This document shows, one piece after another, positions 1 to 5,933 of a stretch of 10,415 nucleotides of DNA; the first letter of the stretch is position 1; each line of letters begins with the position of its first letter. The position numbers and the translations under genes are program-made. The notes under the pieces are model-generated. The model ran no database searches and was not told the DNA's origin. It was given only the letters and a program-made list of their open reading frames with translations. This DNA comes from Bacteroides sp. (GTDB taxonomy: Bacteria > Bacteroidota > Bacteroidia > Bacteroidales > Bacteroidaceae). The stretch covers positions 9,761-20,175 of the forward strand of contig JAUMWZ010000001.1 of assembly GCA_030529405.1 (NCBI GenBank), in the 5' to 3' direction.

Positions 1-573
1 GGTTGCAATGTGCTTAATATGCTAAACACAAAATACGTTATCTTGCCTTTGGGTAAAGGGGGTACAGTCCCAGTCGTTAATGACGAGGCGTTTGGTAATG
101 CTTGGTTTGTAGATAAAGTAAGATATGTTGGCAGTGCTGATGAAGAATTGGCTAGTCTGTCAAGCAAGGAACTGTCGGAAACAGCTTTTGTTGATGCTAA
201 GTTTAAGAATGAACTTCGTTCTGTTGAAGACATATCTTCTTCAGACACACTTCGATATGTCAGACTAAAGGCTCAAACGGCAAATACAGTAAGCTATGAT
301 GTCAGCACAAATGAAGATGCTGTTGTTGTGTTCTCTGAAATATTCTATCCAGGTTGGACTTGTTCGATAGACGGAAAGAATACGCCTATTGCCAGAGCTA
401 ACTACATTTTGCGTGCTGTGTATGTGCCAGCAGGAAGCAAGACAATAGAGTTTGAGTTCCGCCCTAATAGCATAAACACCACTGAGATAATAGCATATAT
501 TGCTACGTCGATAATAATACTGCTTGCTGTAATGCTTATCTTCAACTTTGTCAGACGTAAACGACAATGTTAG
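1..573 (+). CDS. YfhO-family membrane protein, C-terminal part (5' end outside window)
   Basis: The reading frame is open from base 1 (Gly-Cys-Asn-Val-Leu...) to a TAG at 571-573, so this is the last 190 residues of a longer protein; the GTG at 10 is not a credible start. The opening motif LNMLNTKYVILP and the later FSEIFYPGWTCSIDG segment, followed by a beta-rich stretch (RAVYVPAGSKTIEFEFRP), match what I know of the C-terminal extracytoplasmic domain of Bacteroidota YfhO-type proteins. These are large multi-spanning proteins thought to act in glycosylation of cell-envelope polymers. One hydrophobic helix near the end (IIAYIATSIIILLAVMLIF) is followed by a basic tail (VRRKRQC), consistent with a final membrane segment and a cytoplasmic C-terminus. 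A strong hairpin terminator follows 55 bases downstream. The family is fairly sure; the substrate cannot be inferred. Confidence 0.8.
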   Translation, partial: GCNVLNMLNTKYVILPLGKGGTVPVVNDEAFGNAWFVDKVRYVGSADEELASLSSKELSETAFVDAKFKNELRSVEDISSSDTLRYVRLKAQTANTVSYDVSTNEDAVVVFSEIFYPGWTCSIDGKNTPIARANYILRAVYVPAGSKTIEFEFRPNSINTTEIIAYIATSIIILLAVMLIFNFVRRKRQC

Positions 574-628
574 ATGATTATTCTCTACTTAAAACAATAG
601 AATAGCGTTGTCTTATAATAAATGAAAT

Positions 629-662
629 CCCTGCCTAGACGCTTCTAAGCAGGGGTTTTTTA
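629..662 (+). terminator. Rho-independent terminator of the YfhO-family gene
   Basis: CCCTGC (629-634) and TAGA (636-639) pair with TCTA (644-647) and GCAGGG (649-654), with a single C/A mismatch and a four-base loop. A run of six T follows from 656. It lies about 55 bases after the stop codon. The opposite strand has a looser T-rich tail, so it might also stop the convergent DUF2807 transcript, for which no other terminator is evident between 663 and 808. Confidence 0.85.
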
Positions 663-808
663 TAAGGAAAAATGTTTTAATTAACAAGAAGTATTTTCTT
701 TAATACTAATATGCAAGCTCCTCAGAGAACAGTGTTTTCGTTGTGCTTACTTTCGTTAAAGACTATATCCTCTTTTATTATTCCAGCAGACATTTATCTG
801 TTGTTTGG

Positions 809-1585
809 TTATCTTTTCACTTTTGTTGCGTTGCTTGTGCCTCTCCATTTAATGTCGCCACTACCACGCATAAAGTATTCAATCGCTTGTTTTGCATAGC
901 AATCTATATCTCCACTGCCGCGTACTACTGCTGATACTCTTTCAGCGTATAGCTTTTCTGCGCTTATGTCTCCACCTCCTATCAGGTCATAGTCTGCAGT
1001 GTTCACTTGTCCGCTAAGTTCAACGTCGCCACTACCGTTAAGGTGTACTTTTGCAGTCTTAGCTACTATTCCCTTCACTTCAATATCTCCACTTCCCGAT
1101 AGCGTTACAAATAAGTTTTCAGCCTCCAATTTGTGGCAGTCAAAATCTCCGCTACCTTTCATATATACCTTGAAATCTTTGTCACAAACCAATCCGCCTC
1201 TTACTTGAAACTCTCCTGACCCATTAACTCTAACCGCATCTAGTTTTGGAGAGGTTATATATACCTTGACATTGAAAAAGCTATTCTTTAGTTTAGATAT
1301 GATAGATGAGTTAAGCCCAACTGAAAGCACTCCATTAGATACACTCGCTTTGACAATGTTTGCAGATGAGTGGTCTGAAACGACCTCGAAAGAATACTCG
1401 TTGCCTTGTGTGTATACCACGTCCACCGAACCGTTTAAATGAATTTCTGTATAGTTCTTAAAATTCATCACTTCTCCTTTTGCTATTGACTTTGCAGAAT
1501 GAGTTTGTGCATTAACTTGAGAAAAAGCTGTTGCAGAGAAAACCATCACTACTGCCATACATAGTTGTAAAAATCTTTTATTCAT
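809..1585 (-). CDS. Secreted DUF2807 (head GIN domain) beta-repeat protein
   Basis: The 258-residue protein begins with a signal peptide (MNKRFLQLCMAVVMVFSATA..., likely cut near residue 27 after VNAQ). The frame is open further upstream to an ATG at 1672, but the 29-residue extension would bury the signal peptide, so the ATG at 1583-1585 is preferred. The mature part carries seven copies of a Gly-Ser-Gly-Asp/Glu-hydrophobic motif starting at residues 122, 144, 164, 184, 203, 223 and 241, about 20 residues apart. One strand-turn per copy is the pattern of the DUF2807 'putative auto-transporter adhesin head GIN' family, thought to form a right-handed beta solenoid. These proteins are common and usually single-copy exported proteins in Bacteroidota; their function is not established and the adhesin label is a family name only. 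There is no lipobox Cys at the signal peptide end. I see no convincing TAnnTTTG promoter upstream. Confidence 0.85.
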   Translation of the reverse strand: MNKRFLQLCMAVVMVFSATAFSQVNAQTHSAKSIAKGEVMNFKNYTEIHLNGSVDVVYTQGNEYSFEVVSDHSSANIVKASVSNGVLSVGLNSSIISKLKNSFFNVKVYITSPKLDAVRVNGSGEFQVRGGLVCDKDFKVYMKGSGDFDCHKLEAENLFVTLSGSGDIEVKGIVAKTAKVHLNGSGDVELSGQVNTADYDLIGGGDISAEKLYAERVSAVVRGSGDIDCYAKQAIEYFMRGSGDIKWRGTSNATKVKR

Positions 1586-1718
1586 AATCTTAATTGTTTT
1601 ATTTGTTGTGTTACATACATTAGACGTAATATGTAGCTTAAAAGTTTCACAAAGCACCAAATATTTTTTCATAAATGTGCAGAAAAGCTGTTCTGAGCAA
1701 TATGGCTACTGTTTTTGC

Positions 1719-1828
1719 TGTGTTATATTTGTTTTCTAAACTATATATAATCAACAAATCAACTGTATATGGTTTCCAAGTCAGCCATATATAGTTTCCA
1801 AATTAGCTATATATAGTTTGTGTGCAGA
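1719..1828. repeat. 22-base tandem repeat array 1 (intergenic)
   Basis: Units begin at 1719 (degenerate), 1741, 1763, 1785 and 1807, an exact 22-base step. Clear copies read CTATATATA or CTGTATATG at positions 1-9, then GTTT at 10-13 in three of them, then a looser stretch such as CCAAATTAG. The last core, CTATATATAGTTT, is the cleanest. The array fills the centre of the 435-base gap between the alkaline phosphatase stop and the DUF2807 start. It lies 134-243 bases upstream of the latter and beyond the phosphatase hairpin. The rest of the gap (1586-1718 and 1829-1938) shows no gene, RNA or inverted-repeat ends that I can support. Confidence 0.8.
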
Positions 1829-1938
1829 CTTCATGTCAATTATAAGAAGTGTATATCTTGTTCTGATGTAGGTTGTGTGTGGCTTATTGTTTGCGCTATG
1901 AATAGTTAATAGTTAGAAAGCGTTGTTCGTCAATAAGG

Positions 1939-2013
1939 ACATAATATAAGCCCTCGCAAGGTGGCTTTACTATGTGGCTTACCTTATGAGGGCTTGTGTA
2001 TGTTATATTATGT
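1939..2013 (-). terminator. Large imperfect hairpin after the alkaline phosphatase gene, probable terminator
   Basis: AAGCCCTC (1948-1955) pairs with GAGGGCTT (1988-1995), and the inner AAGGT (1958-1962) with ACCTT (1981-1985). An outer stem, ACATAATATA (1939-1948) with TATATTATGT (2004-2013), adds a third paired block across a one-sided bulge; base 1948 can join only one of the two stems. It starts 8 bases after the phosphatase stop codon. On the minus strand the sequence after the GC-rich stem is A/T-rich but not a clean U-run, so termination is likely rather than certain. Confidence 0.55.
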
Positions 2014-2020
2014 GTGTTGT

Positions 2021-3424
2021 CTATTTGTATCCTGCAAGTTTTGCTATTCGTTTAGGAATTTCTGTGTTGTCTATTCTGCCGTTGAACATCTCTGCACCTT
2101 TTCCTATGGCAAACACAGGTACGTATCCTGCTGAATGGTCATTGCTTGCCCAAGAAACCATTGCTATTTCGCTCATTATTTCTTTTGCACAAGCTGCAAC
2201 AGGCTCGCTTCTAGTGTACATGCTCTTCTCGAAAACGACCTTGTTTTTTACGAAAGACTTTTCAAACTCATCTCTAAGTTTTTTCTCTTGCTCCCAAGTT
2301 ATTGGTATGTTCTTCCAGAATCCCATATTCTCGGCTAACAGTTCTTTTATGTCTTCCCAAGAAACTTTGTTGTTCTTTTCTTTTCTTAGCTTGCTAATCT
2401 CTTTAGATAGTTCGCCAGTTGATTTCTTCTGATATTTAAGAGCCTTTAAGTTGAGTTGATATCCTCCTGTTCCTAGTGCTATACCCCCTGTTTCGTGGTC
2501 GGCTGTTATCACTATTAGAGTTTCTTTAGGGTGTTTCTTGTAGAAGTCTAAAGCTACTTTTACAGCTTCATCAAGGTCTTTTACCTCCTCTATTGATGTT
2601 GCTGCATCGTTGTCATGACATGCCCAGTCGATCTTGCCTCCCTCAACCATTAGGAAGAAACCCTTATTGTTGCCTTTTGTTAAGAAGTCTATTGCCGAAG
2701 ATGTTATTTGCGCCAGAGTCAAATCGTCCTTTTCTCTGTCTATGGCATAAGGCAAAGAAGATTGTTCTTTTTCTGCTTTTTGAATAAGAATCATTTTTTC
2801 TGCCTTGTTTCTCTTAGATTTATATTCTTCAAGTCCTCTTGCCACAGTGTATCCGCCTTTATCAAACAGTTCGAACACGCTAGTTGCTGGCTCTTTTTTG
2901 TAAGTAGTGTTTGGACTAAGAAATCCCGAGCCTGCAAAGAAGTGGAAATTAGACTTTGGAAGGTCAGTAGCTATTTCGTAGTACATTTTTCTCTTTGCTT
3001 GGTGCGCATAGAATGCTGCTGGAGTGGCATGATCGACGCTCACAGAGGTGGCAACTCCTACTCTTTTTCCTGCTCTGAGTGCTTTCTCTGCAATAGATTC
3101 TATTCTGTCGCCTTTTTCGTCAAGACCTATTGCTCCGTTGTATGTCTTTATTCCTGTAGATAGTGCTGTTCCTGCTGCCGATGAGTCGGTAACAGAGTTT
3201 GTGGCAGAGAATGTCATTACAAGTCCAGAGTGTGGAAAACTTGCAAACTGAAGTGGCACGTGTGAAATCTTGCCGTGCTTTGCCTCTGCTTCAAACATTT
3301 CTGTGATATTCACTTGATTAACTCCCATTCCGTCTCCTATGAAATAGAAAACGTACTTCACTTGTGCATATGTCGCTATTGATATAACTGCAAACAATAT
3401 GCTTAAAAATATTCTCCTCTTCAT
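2021..3424 (-). CDS. phoA: Alkaline phosphatase, PhoA family, exported
   Basis: A 467-residue phosphomonoesterase (EC 3.1.3.1 type) releasing phosphate from organic monoesters outside the cytoplasm. A signal peptide of about 20 residues (MKRRIFLSILFAVISIATYA) directs export. Family motifs are complete and in order: IGDGMG with metal ligand Asp31; VTDSSAAGTALSTG with the nucleophile Ser81 after Asp80; DHATPAAF at 131; VEGGKIDWACH with Glu261, Asp266 and His270; TADHETGG with Asp309-His310; and NDHSAGYVP with His430. These correspond by family knowledge to the two-zinc, one-magnesium site and phosphoserine of E. coli PhoA. A charged insert of about 80 residues (roughly 325-405, Lys/Glu-rich, with EKKLRDEFEKS) lies between the last two metal motifs, as in many bacterial PhoA relatives. 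It stands alone, transcribed toward its own hairpin. A TAGCTTTG element lies 47 bases upstream of the start. No Pho box was identified. The symbol is by family, not proven orthology. Confidence 0.93.
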   Translation of the reverse strand: MKRRIFLSILFAVISIATYAQVKYVFYFIGDGMGVNQVNITEMFEAEAKHGKISHVPLQFASFPHSGLVMTFSATNSVTDSSAAGTALSTGIKTYNGAIGLDEKGDRIESIAEKALRAGKRVGVATSVSVDHATPAAFYAHQAKRKMYYEIATDLPKSNFHFFAGSGFLSPNTTYKKEPATSVFELFDKGGYTVARGLEEYKSKRNKAEKMILIQKAEKEQSSLPYAIDREKDDLTLAQITSSAIDFLTKGNNKGFFLMVEGGKIDWACHDNDAATSIEEVKDLDEAVKVALDFYKKHPKETLIVITADHETGGIALGTGGYQLNLKALKYQKKSTGELSKEISKLRKEKNNKVSWEDIKELLAENMGFWKNIPITWEQEKKLRDEFEKSFVKNKVVFEKSMYTRSEPVAACAKEIMSEIAMVSWASNDHSAGYVPVFAIGKGAEMFNGRIDNTEIPKRIAKLAGYK

Positions 3425-3471
3425 TTATCTATATGGTTTTAGAGTTTTATGATAATTGTTTTGTACGAGCA

Positions 3472-3479
3472 CAAAGCTA
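3472..3479 (-). promoter_or_regulatory. Putative -7 element of the alkaline phosphatase promoter
   Basis: On the minus strand this reads TAGCTTTG, a perfect match to the Bacteroidota -7 consensus TAnnTTTG. It would give a leader of about 40 bases before the ATG at 3424. No TTTG is present 19-21 bases upstream; that position falls inside the hairpin at 3484-3521. The -33 element is therefore poor, which may mean activator dependence or that this is not the promoter. Confidence 0.5.
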
Positions 3480-3483
3480 AATA

Positions 3484-3521
3484 AAAACGGTGAAGTAGTA
3501 ATGTTTCTACTCCACCGTTTT
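3484..3521. terminator. Hairpin between efp and the phosphatase gene, probable efp terminator
   Basis: AAAACGGTG (3484-3492) pairs perfectly with CACCGTTTT (3513-3521). An inner AGTAG/CTACT stem continues it across one mismatch around an eight-base loop. T-rich sequence follows on both strands (TTTTTATTT on the minus strand). It is the first terminator-like structure met by minus-strand transcription leaving efp, 226 bases after the efp stop. It also abuts the phosphatase -7 element. Confidence 0.7.
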
Positions 3522-3603
3522 GTTGTTAGTGTGTTAAAAAAGGTTTTCCAATGTGTAGTGTAACAGCTTTTGCCTTTTCTATGCGCTATGTTTGGTTTCG
3601 CAA

Positions 3604-3713
3604 GAGTGTTTCTTTCGTTTTCAAACTATATACAGTTCATTTCTAAACTATATTTACTTTGTTTTCAAACTATATATTGTTTACATCTAAACTGTATATG
3701 GTCAGTTTAGACG
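3604..3713. repeat. 22-base tandem repeat array 2 (intergenic)
   Basis: Units begin at 3604 (core lost, but the end GTTTTCAAA kept), 3626, 3648, 3670 and 3692, exactly 22 bases apart. The four clear units start with CTATATACAG, CTATATTTAC, CTATATATTG and CTGTATATGG. Three end in AAA, so the joint forms AAACTATAT. The third unit with its left flank gives AAACTATATATTGTTT, one base off the full palindrome. The array ends 33 bases from the efp stop codon and lies on the efp side of the hairpin at 3484-3521, so it is probably within the efp 3' untranslated region. Bases 3522-3603 show nothing recognisable. Confidence 0.82.
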
Positions 3714-3746
3714 TTGAGAACTCTTGTCGTTTTGTGTTAGCTTGTC

Positions 3747-4313
3747 TTACGCCTTCACTCTTCCTACGTACGAGCCGTCGCGTGTGTCTATTTCTATTGT
3801 TTCTCCTTCAGTGATGAACAAAGGAACACGTACAGTTGCTCCACTCTCTACTGTTGCTGGTTTGAGTGTGTTTGTTGCAGTGTCGCCTTTAAGTCCTGGT
3901 TCTGTATAAGTAACCTTCATTTGAACCTTCACAGGCATGTCTGCATAAAGAACTGTTTCTGTAGATGCGTCTGAAACCACGTCTAACACCATACCTTCTA
4001 ATAAGAAGTCCACACCGTTTATAAGGTCGTGAGCTATCGGTTGTTGGTCAAAAGTTTCTTGGTTCATGAAGATATATTCCTCTCCTTCTTTATATAAGTA
4101 TTGGTAAGGACGACGTTCTACTCTCACATCTTCTAACTTTTCGCCGATGTTAAATCTACGCTCCAGTACGTAACCATTAACTACGTCCTTTAGCTTAGTA
4201 CGCATAAAAGTGTTACCCTTACCTGGTTTTACGTGAAGAAACTCTATACAGAAGTACAACTTACCGTCCATACGGATACAAGTTCCGTTTTTAATGTCTT
4301 GAGCGTTAATCAT
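3747..4313 (-). CDS. efp: Translation elongation factor P (EF-P)
   Basis: EF-P binds next to the P-site tRNA and rescues ribosomes stalled at consecutive prolines. The 188-residue length is normal for the family. The N-terminal KOW-like domain carries the tip loop HVKPGKGNTF with Lys32 at the position that is beta-lysylated in E. coli (Lys34 there). The middle OB domain follows, and the C-terminal OB domain ends with the EF-P signature region VPLFITEGETIEIDTRDGSYVGRV. No modification enzyme gene (epmA/epmB or earP) is nearby, so the state of Lys32 is unknown. It is transcribed divergently from rpmH from a promoter at 4382-4411, with a leader of about 60 bases. No terminator follows directly; the first hairpin is at 3484-3521, beyond repeat array 2. 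Confidence 0.97.
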   Translation of the reverse strand: MINAQDIKNGTCIRMDGKLYFCIEFLHVKPGKGNTFMRTKLKDVVNGYVLERRFNIGEKLEDVRVERRPYQYLYKEGEEYIFMNQETFDQQPIAHDLINGVDFLLEGMVLDVVSDASTETVLYADMPVKVQMKVTYTEPGLKGDTATNTLKPATVESGATVRVPLFITEGETIEIDTRDGSYVGRVKA

Positions 4314-4381
4314 ATTTTTTGTGTTTGTCTATTATGTGAAAAGCCCGATTTTTTAGGCTAATAAATATTATTTTCTTGCTG

Positions 4382-4411
4382 CAAAAGTAGTCTAAATAAC
4401 TATAAAACAAA
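4382..4411 (-). promoter_or_regulatory. efp promoter, Bacteroidota type
   Basis: On the minus strand TTTG (complement of CAAA at 4408-4411) is followed after 18 bases by TACTTTTG (complement of 4382-4389), matching TAnnTTTG. Transcription should begin a few bases below 4382, about 60 bases before the efp ATG. Confidence 0.75.
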
Positions 4412-4438
4412 AATTTTGCACCAAAAACAACCTGTGTA

Positions 4439-4469
4439 TTTGCCAATTAAAAAAAAACCATTACTTTTG
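4439..4469 (+). promoter_or_regulatory. rpmH promoter, Bacteroidota type
   Basis: TTTG (4439-4442) is followed after exactly 19 bases by TACTTTTG (4462-4469), a full match to the primary sigma factor consensus TTTG-N19-21-TAnnTTTG of Bacteroidota. The predicted start is about 35 bases before the rpmH ATG. Its -7 element is identical to that of the divergent efp promoter. Confidence 0.85.
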
Positions 4470-4510
4470 CAGACCAATAATGTAGAATAATAACGTAAAA
4501 TATATAGGCA

Positions 4511-4675
4511 ATGAAAAGAACGTATCAACCTTCTAACAGAAAGAGAAAGAACAAACACGGCTTTCGTGAAAGAATGGCTACTGCAAACGGTAGAAGAGTA
4601 TTGGCTGCTCGTCGTGCAAAGGGTAGAAAAAAACTAACTGTGTCTGACGAATACAACGGTCAAAAAGCAAGATAA
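4511..4675 (+). CDS. rpmH: 50S ribosomal protein bL34
   Basis: A 54-residue, highly basic protein starting MKRTYQPSNRKRKNKHGF, with the conserved core FRERMATANGRRVLAARRAKGRK. This is the canonical bL34 pattern: a small rRNA-binding protein deep in the large subunit. The C-terminal extension (KLTVSDEYNGQKAR) makes it a little longer than the 44-47 residues of many bacteria. In many genomes rpmH neighbours rnpA and dnaA; here it is a single-gene unit between the divergent efp and its own terminator, with no rnpA downstream. Start and stop are clear and a strong promoter and terminator bracket it. Confidence 0.97.
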   Translation: MKRTYQPSNRKRKNKHGFRERMATANGRRVLAARRAKGRKKLTVSDEYNGQKAR

Positions 4676-4702
4676 AAATTGCAATAGATAGAAATACATA
4701 GA

Positions 4703-4729
4703 GGCTGAGATTAAATCTCAGCCTTTTTT
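4703..4729 (+). terminator. Rho-independent terminator of rpmH
   Basis: GGCTGAGAT (4703-4711) pairs perfectly with ATCTCAGCC (4715-4723) around a three-base loop, followed by six T. It lies 27 bases after the stop codon and makes rpmH monocistronic. Confidence 0.95.
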
Positions 4730-4874
4730 GTTTTCTGATAGTGTGGGGCTTATTTTGTGGTCAGGCTGTAGGTTGCTGGGTTGTGATAGCGGAGTTTCTG
4801 TTTGGCAATTGTTTATGGGGCTTTCAGACTGTGATTGTGGCTCTCTGTGGTGGACTGTTTGGTTAATCTGAAAG
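4730..4874. other. G+T-rich intergenic stretch without a gene
   Basis: Between the rpmH terminator and repeat array 3 the plus strand is strongly G+T-rich, with runs such as GTGTGGGGCTTATTTTGTGG and few A or C. No start codon with a coding-like frame, no RNA gene and no hairpin with a T-tail was found. The last 22 bases (4853-4874) weakly resemble a further, decayed repeat unit. A similar G+T-rich stretch with no recognisable feature follows array 3 (4985-5110). Confidence 0.5.
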
Positions 4875-4984
4875 CTGTATATGCTTGACTTCTAAATGAT
4901 ATATTGTTTAGATGTTGGTTATATATCGTTTACAAGTTGATTGTATATCGTTTTAATTATGGCTTTATATGGCTTCTGAGTGTG
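4875..4984. repeat. 22-base tandem repeat array 3 (intergenic)
   Basis: Five units begin at 4875, 4897, 4919, 4941 and 4963, exactly 22 bases apart. They open CTGTATATGC, TGATATATTG, TTATATATCG, TTGTATATCG and CTTTATATGG. Positions 4-8 (TATAT or close) and 10-13 (GTTT in three units) are best kept; positions 14-22 vary. The array sits between two convergent genes and outside both terminators (rpmH at 4703-4729, sdhB at 5111-5136), so it should be largely untranscribed. Confidence 0.82.
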
Positions 4985-5110
4985 GTGCGTGATTTTATTT
5001 ATGCTGTGTTTATTGTTGGCGAGTGTGTTGTATTGCAGTTTACTGTTAGGTGTTATATCTCTTGTTAGATTGTTTTATACTACTCGTGCTGTGTTGGTAT
5101 AAAAAATAAA

Positions 5111-5136
5111 GGTGCGGTAGTATATACTACCGCACC
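5111..5136 (-). terminator. Terminator of the sdhCAB operon
   Basis: A perfect 26-base palindrome: GGTGCGGTAGTA (5111-5122), the central TA, then TACTACCGCACC (5125-5136). On the minus strand it is followed by TTTATTTTTTAT, so it reads as a strong intrinsic terminator 29 bases beyond the sdhB stop. A TTTT on the other side allows some activity for plus-strand transcription too. Confidence 0.93.
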
Positions 5137-5165
5137 TTTTATCTATTGTTTAAGCCTAGCTTATA

Positions 5166-5921
5166 TTAGTCTTTTAGCTTTGCAATGATGAAGTCTCTAT
5201 TCAAGCGAGCTATGTTGCTGATAGAAACATTCTTCGGACACTCTGCTTCGCAAGCACGTGTGTTTGTACAGTTTCCAAAGCCTAACTCGTCCATCTTAGA
5301 TAGCATAGCCTTGGCTCTTCTGTGTGCTTCTGGCTTTCCTTGTGGAAGTAGGTTAAGTTGGCTAACTTTTGCCGACACGAACAGCATAGCAGAACCGTTC
5401 TTGCATGCAGCAACGCAAGCACCACAGCCTATGCAAGACGCAGCGTCCATAGCTTCATCAGCTATTTGCTTAGGTATGAGTATTGCGTTAGCATCTTGAG
5501 GCGAACCAGTACGTACGCTTACATAACCTCCTGCTTGCATAATCTTGTCGAAAGCAGTACGGTCTACCATAAGGTCTTTTATTACTGGGAAACCAGCAGA
5601 ACGCCATGGCTCAACAGTGATAGTGTCGCCATCTTTGAAACGACGCATATATATTTGGCAAGTTGTTGCTCCTGTTGCAGGGCCGTGAGGGTGACCGTTG
5701 ATGTATAGAGAACACATACCGCAGATACCTTCTCTACAGTCGTGGTCGAACACTACAGGTTCTTCTCCTTTGCTAATAAGCTCTTCGTTAAGAATGTCCA
5801 ACATTTCTAAGAAAGATGTATCTCCTGATATATCTTTCATGTCGTATGTCTTGAATTCTCCTTTTGCCTTAGGTCCAGCTTGACGCCATACCTTTAGCTT
5901 GAATGATATATTTTTATCCAT
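5166..5921 (-). CDS. sdhB: Succinate dehydrogenase/fumarate reductase iron-sulfur subunit
   Basis: A 251-residue electron-transfer subunit carrying three iron-sulfur centres between the flavoprotein and the membrane cytochrome. The N-terminal ferredoxin-like domain has Cys62, Cys67, Cys70 and Cys88 (CREGICGMC...C) for [2Fe-2S]. The C-terminal domain has CIGCGAC at 163-169 followed by Cys173, then Cys218, Cys224 and Cys228-Pro. By family knowledge, Cys163/166/169/228 hold [4Fe-4S] and Cys173/218/224 hold [3Fe-4S]. All eleven ligands are present. It is the last gene of the sdhC-sdhA-sdhB operon, 12 bases after the sdhA stop, so translational coupling is likely. In anaerobic Bacteroidota this enzyme usually works as fumarate reductase (frdB). 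The direction cannot be told from sequence. Confidence 0.96.
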   Translation of the reverse strand: MDKNISFKLKVWRQAGPKAKGEFKTYDMKDISGDTSFLEMLDILNEELISKGEEPVVFDHDCREGICGMCSLYINGHPHGPATGATTCQIYMRRFKDGDTITVEPWRSAGFPVIKDLMVDRTAFDKIMQAGGYVSVRTGSPQDANAILIPKQIADEAMDAASCIGCGACVAACKNGSAMLFVSAKVSQLNLLPQGKPEAHRRAKAMLSKMDELGFGNCTNTRACEAECPKNVSISNIARLNRDFIIAKLKD

Positions 5922-5933
5922 AGTAGGTCTTCG

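Noticed and set aside
1586..1672. 29-residue N-terminal extension of the DUF2807 protein from an upstream ATG
   Set aside because: It would put a polar stretch in front of an otherwise standard signal peptide; the internal ATG gives a normal export signal.
1719..1828. CRISPR array
   Set aside because: Units follow each other every 22 bases with no spacers between them, the copies are degenerate, and no cas gene is present.
1974..3251. Several plus-strand frames opposite the alkaline phosphatase gene
   Set aside because: They are antisense shadows: low-complexity Ser/Phe/Leu/Cys translations with no leader or family motifs, inside a gene with intact catalytic motifs.
4338..4359. Small hairpin (AGCC/GGCT followed by T on the minus strand) in the efp leader, as an attenuator
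   Set aside because: The stem is only four base pairs with a ten-base A/T-rich loop; too weak to support.
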